Shown piece by piece: positions 3,618 to 6,589 of a stretch of 6,589 nucleotides of DNA. Position numbers and translations under genes: made by a program. Every line of letters starts with the position of its first letter. Positions within the stretch are counted from its first letter, which is position 1. This DNA is from Candidatus Colimonas fimequi (GTDB lineage Bacteria > Bacillota > Clostridia > Peptostreptococcales > Anaerovoracaceae): assembly GCA_018065295.1 (NCBI GenBank), contig JAGHTQ010000048.1, positions 1-6,589 on the forward strand. The letters run 5' to 3'. The notes under the pieces are model-generated. The model was not told where the DNA came from, made no database searches, and saw nothing but the letters and a program-made list of their open reading frames with translations.

Positions 3618-5489
3618 TTATTTTTGACCCAGTTTATGGAAATAATTCCAGACGCTGACTGCCGATTTCTCGTTCATATCTGGAGCCTCTCGCAGCTGGT
3701 CGAGAGTGGCCATTTTGATCTTCTCAACGCTACCGAAATGTTTAAGAAGCGCCGTTCTTCTCACTGGTCCGATGCCGTTTATCTCATCGAGAACAGATAC
3801 CAGCGCCTTCTTGTCGCGGACGTTTCGATGGTACTCGATGGCGAATCTGTGGACTTCTTCCTGCATGGTGCCGATGTACTTGAACAGCAGACTTTTATCA
3901 CGCAAAGGAATCTCCCGATACTCTTCACTTCCATCCACCCTATAAATAAGCGCTCTGGTTCTGTGATTGTCATCCTTAACCATGCCGACTACAGGGATAC
4001 CGAAGCCAGTCTGGTCTATTACAGCAAGGGCTGTTGATACGTGTCCTTTACCACCATCCATGAAGATGATATCCGGGAGCACGCTGAAGCCTTCGTCTCC
4101 TTCGAAGACTCTTCTGAATCTTCTTGAAAGAACTTCAGTCATGGAACCGTAGTCGTCCTGACCTTCGATTGTTCTAATCTTAAACTTCCTGTAGCTGCTC
4201 TTGTCTGGCTTAACGCCCTCAAAAACAACCATAGCACCAACGGTATCAACACCGTTAGTGTTTGAAATATCGTATGCTTCTGCGCGGAACTGTCGGCCGT
4301 CGTATTCGCCTGATTCAGCGCCCATTTCCTTGAGCACAGCGAAGATTTCTTTGCCCAAAGTTTCACGTCTCTCTCTAGCATTAGCCGCTCTCTGATCGAT
4401 AGTCTTGACCATCTCCAGAACGTCCTTCTTAGCAAGGTCAATAAGCGCTCTCTTCTCGCCCTTCTGTGGCTGAAGGATCTTCACATTATGACCTGCGCTA
4501 TCGGTGAGGAATTCTTCCAGGGCCACCAGATCATCAGGCATATCTGATACCAGAATTTCCTTAGGAACATTCGGCATCTGTCCGTAGTGCTGGTTGATAA
4601 ATGCTGATACCAGTTCCCTTCGATCAACTTCCTGGGAGTTTTCCATTTCATAAGTCTCTCTGCCAACCAATTTGCTTTCTCTCACAAAGAAAACAACCAT
4701 TACTGTTGACTCAAGGCCTCTAGCCGGGAGCACGATATCCATATCCGCGTCACTTCGGAGCACCACTCGCTGAGTAGCCGATAATGCATGTGCCGCTTCA
4801 ATATAATCCCTATATACCGCAGCCTCTTCAAAGTTAAGATCTTCTGATGCTGCTAGCATCTTCTCCTTAAGGCTATTTATCATAGGCTTATTGCGGCCGC
4901 TGAGAAACTCTCGTGCTCCGTCAATAGCCTTCATGTACTCTTCTTCTGATACCGCCCCTGCGCATACGCCACGGCACTGGCCTATGTGGTAATTAAGGCA
5001 TGGTTTGAAACCGTGTGGGAATGCAACTGCGGAGCATCGTTTCAAACTGAAGCTGGCATTGAGCAAATCAATGATTTTGTTAACTGCTCCCACGTCGCTA
5101 TACGGACCGTAGTATCTGCCACCGTCCTTAGTCACGCGTCTTGTCTTAATAACTCTTGGGAACTTCTCGTTAGTTATCTTGATAAAAGGATACGTCTTAT
5201 CATCTCTAAGGAGAATGTTGTATTTAGGTCTGTGCTTCTTGATAAGATTGCACTCTAAAATCAGCGCCTCTGTCTCGCTGGCTGCAGTAATATACTCGAA
5301 CTCAGCAATCTGGCTGACCATGCTGCGAACCTTAGGCGCCATGTTTCTTGACGACTGGAAATACTGGCGCACACGATTCTTAAGAGAAATAGCCTTACCT
5401 ACGTAGATAATGTTGCCCAGTTTATCCTTGTGCATATATACACCCGGTGTGTCCGGGAGATTTTTTAGGTTCTCCTGAATATCAAACAT
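3618..5489 (-). CDS. uvrC: UvrABC system protein C, excision nuclease subunit
   Basis: This 623-residue, complete UvrC makes the 3' and 5' incisions in nucleotide-excision repair. The N-terminal GIY-YIG nuclease (about 13-92) has GVY (16-18), YVG (29-31), R39 and E74, the arginine and metal-binding glutamate positions of the family. Cysteines 152, 164, 172 and 176 follow, with spacing 12/8/4, identical to the four cysteines reported to bind an iron-sulfur cluster in E. coli UvrC. The UVR motif that contacts UvrB is at about 203-238. The RNase H-like nuclease carries YDISNTNG (D407), GQDDYGSM (D445/D446), FMDGGKGH (D478) and EEVHRFAI (H547), the DDH catalytic set. Tandem helix-hairpin-helix motifs lie at about 565-615 (LDEINGIGPVRRTALLKHFG). 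The ATG at 5489 overlaps the upstream TAA by one base (TAATG), so translation is coupled to the carboxypeptidase gene. All key residues are present. Confidence 0.98.
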   Translation of the reverse strand: MFDIQENLKNLPDTPGVYMHKDKLGNIIYVGKAISLKNRVRQYFQSSRNMAPKVRSMVSQIAEFEYITAASETEALILECNLIKKHRPKYNILLRDDKTYPFIKITNEKFPRVIKTRRVTKDGGRYYGPYSDVGAVNKIIDLLNASFSLKRCSAVAFPHGFKPCLNYHIGQCRGVCAGAVSEEEYMKAIDGAREFLSGRNKPMINSLKEKMLAASEDLNFEEAAVYRDYIEAAHALSATQRVVLRSDADMDIVLPARGLESTVMVVFFVRESKLVGRETYEMENSQEVDRRELVSAFINQHYGQMPNVPKEILVSDMPDDLVALEEFLTDSAGHNVKILQPQKGEKRALIDLAKKDVLEMVKTIDQRAANARERRETLGKEIFAVLKEMGAESGEYDGRQFRAEAYDISNTNGVDTVGAMVVFEGVKPDKSSYRKFKIRTIEGQDDYGSMTEVLSRRFRRVFEGDEGFSVLPDIIFMDGGKGHVSTALAVIDQTGFGIPVVGMVKDDNHRTRALIYRVDGSEEYREIPLRDKSLLFKYIGTMQEEVHRFAIEYHRNVRDKKALVSVLDEINGIGPVRRTALLKHFGSVEKIKMATLDQLREAPDMNEKSAVSVWNYFHKLGQK

Positions 5490-6589
5490 TATTCTTCTTT
5501 CTCTTGGGTTCCTTCGGTTTCTTCGCCTGCTGGATCTGCTTCTGTCACTTCACTTGCAGCTGCCGCTGCAACCGGACCCTGCTTTCTCTTCCTGATAATA
5601 ACTGCAACTATGATGATAAGAATCAGAGTAATAATTGTAGCAATCACCAGTGGGAGCATGTCGTCTGGAATGCCGTAATGTGACAGCAGTCCGCCCTCTT
5701 CTACTCCATCAATTGTAACCGCATCTACTGTATTTCTTACGTTACCATCTTCATCGAGAATGCTTACTGTACCTACAACTGTACCTGCCTCAAATGGAGC
5801 AGTCAGTTTCTTCTCGTTTGTATCTAACTGAATTGAATATTTATATTCTGGTGCAGCTTCTTCAGCCTCGTCTTCTGCACCAGTCGCTTCTGTTTCTTTC
5901 GCTTCTACAGTCATGGCCAGGCTCTTTGATGCTCCGATGGCAACTCTGCCTGTCTTACCACAAGTTACCTTCATTGCTCCAACTTCATCGCCCTTAGCAG
6001 CACCAACTACAGTATCGTATTTATCGAAGCCGTAATCAAAAAGCTGAATAGCATCTGTGAACCTAGTTATATCTCCAGAGTTAAGTGTTACAACGATAAG
6101 CTCCATATCGCCGTCCTTGGCAGTTCCTACGAAGCAGTTTCCTGCAGGTGTTGTAGTTCCTGTCTTAACTCCTGTTGCAAGAGGATATCTGAGAGGGATT
6201 TTTCTATCATCCACCTCTACGCTCTTCTTGGAATAAAGGAGCAGATTTGTTGATTTCAACTTACGCTCTTCGCTCTTATTTGTGGCAGGAATAGTGTATT
6301 TCTTAGTTGAAACAAGTTCTCTGAACTTCTCGTTAGCCATTGCTTCCTTAGTAATCTGAGTCAGGTCATATGCTGTTGTCTTGTGATGCTCCTGGCCTGG
6401 CAGGTTAAGCCCATTAGGGTTAGTGTAGTGGGTATTCTCTGCTCCGCACTCCTTAGCCCTCTCGTTCATAACCTTGCAAAACTCATCTACGCTACCACTA
6501 CATGCAATAGCAAGCTGACGGGCAGCGTCATTAGCTGATGGGAGCATGAGAGCATAGAGAAGCTGTTCTACAGTCAGCTTCTCGCCCTT
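5489..6589 (-). CDS. D-alanyl-D-alanine carboxypeptidase (peptidase S11, PBP5/DacF type), C-terminal part
   Basis: The reading frame stays open to the right edge (KGEKLTVEQLLYAL precedes the first internal methionine at 6547), so the 366 visible residues are a fragment. The signal peptide and the catalytic SxxK are outside the window. The second active-site motif is SAN in MLPSANDAA (residues 18-20 of the visible part), and the third is KTGTT in ATGVKTGTTTPAGN (142-146). Other S11 hallmarks are YTNPNGLN and the TAYDLTQITKEAM helix. These enzymes remove the terminal D-Ala from peptidoglycan stem peptides outside the membrane. A beta-rich PBP5 C-terminal domain follows, interrupted by an acidic Glu/Ala-rich insert (about 229-249). 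A membrane helix lies at about 312-332 (PLVIATIITLILIIIVAVII), then RKRK and an Ala/Glu-rich cytoplasmic tail of about 30 residues. It heads a unit with uvrC, overlapping it by one base. Confidence 0.93.
   Translation of the reverse strand, partial: KGEKLTVEQLLYALMLPSANDAARQLAIACSGSVDEFCKVMNERAKECGAENTHYTNPNGLNLPGQEHHKTTAYDLTQITKEAMANEKFRELVSTKKYTIPATNKSEERKLKSTNLLLYSKKSVEVDDRKIPLRYPLATGVKTGTTTPAGNCFVGTAKDGDMELIVVTLNSGDITRFTDAIQLFDYGFDKYDTVVGAAKGDEVGAMKVTCGKTGRVAIGASKSLAMTVEAKETEATGAEDEAEEAAPEYKYSIQLDTNEKKLTAPFEAGTVVGTVSILDEDGNVRNTVDAVTIDGVEEGGLLSHYGIPDDMLPLVIATIITLILIIIVAVIIRKRKQGPVAAAAASEVTEADPAGEETEGTQEKEE

Noticed and set aside
3624..4037. Plus-strand 137-residue open frame opposite uvrC, and other open frames in that gene
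   Set aside because: UvrC is complete with all domains. These frames show no motifs or translation signals and follow from low stop-codon frequency on the antisense strand.
6547..6589. Start of the carboxypeptidase at the methionine at 6547
   Set aside because: The frame continues upstream with family-like sequence, and the SxxK motif has not yet appeared. This methionine is internal, just before SAN.

Overview
The window looks like chromosomal DNA of a low-to-medium GC Gram-positive anaerobe (Bacillota, class Clostridia). The greA-lysS pair, strong GGAGG ribosome-binding sites, near-consensus sigma-A promoters, a DUF1292 protein, an AzlC/AzlD pair and a cysteine-rich C_GCAxxG_C_C protein all fit this. 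A more exact placement (for example the Anaerovoracaceae / former Clostridiales Family XIII) would be a guess. Seven of the eight genes are on the minus strand and only the HAD hydrolase is on the plus strand. No stretch longer than 300 bases lacks a gene.

Layout: (1) 1-157, the N-terminal 52 codons of lysS, and 176-661, greA, form an operon read leftward from a consensus promoter at 720-749. (2) A HAD-family phosphatase (833-1471, plus) has its own extended -10 promoter back-to-back with the greA promoter. (3) Between the HAD gene and the convergent azlD lie two copies of a 36-nt palindromic repeat and a terminator hairpin that can serve both directions. (4) A tightly coupled minus-strand operon encodes a C_GCAxxG_C_C protein, AzlC and AzlD (3051 to 1603), with a 1-nt overlap, then an 8-nt overlap. 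(5) Its leader (3052-3207) is filled with more copies of the palindromic repeat, one apparently nested inside another. (6) A minus-strand terminator at 3208-3239 ends a unit made of a D,D-carboxypeptidase (truncated by the window edge), uvrC and a DUF1292 protein. The first two overlap by one base; the DUF1292 gene follows after 83 bp and has a possible promoter and a perfect palindrome in its leader.

Functions are mostly housekeeping: transcript-cleavage factor and lysyl-tRNA synthetase, nucleotide-excision repair nuclease, peptidoglycan trimming, branched-chain amino acid export, and a small-molecule phosphatase. The least explained content is the dispersed palindromic repeat family in the two intergenic regions (five recognisable copies in two length variants with conserved ends and variable but self-complementary interiors), and the coupling of the cysteine-rich protein to the AzlCD exporter. 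I found no convincing undescribed defence, mobile or biosynthetic system.
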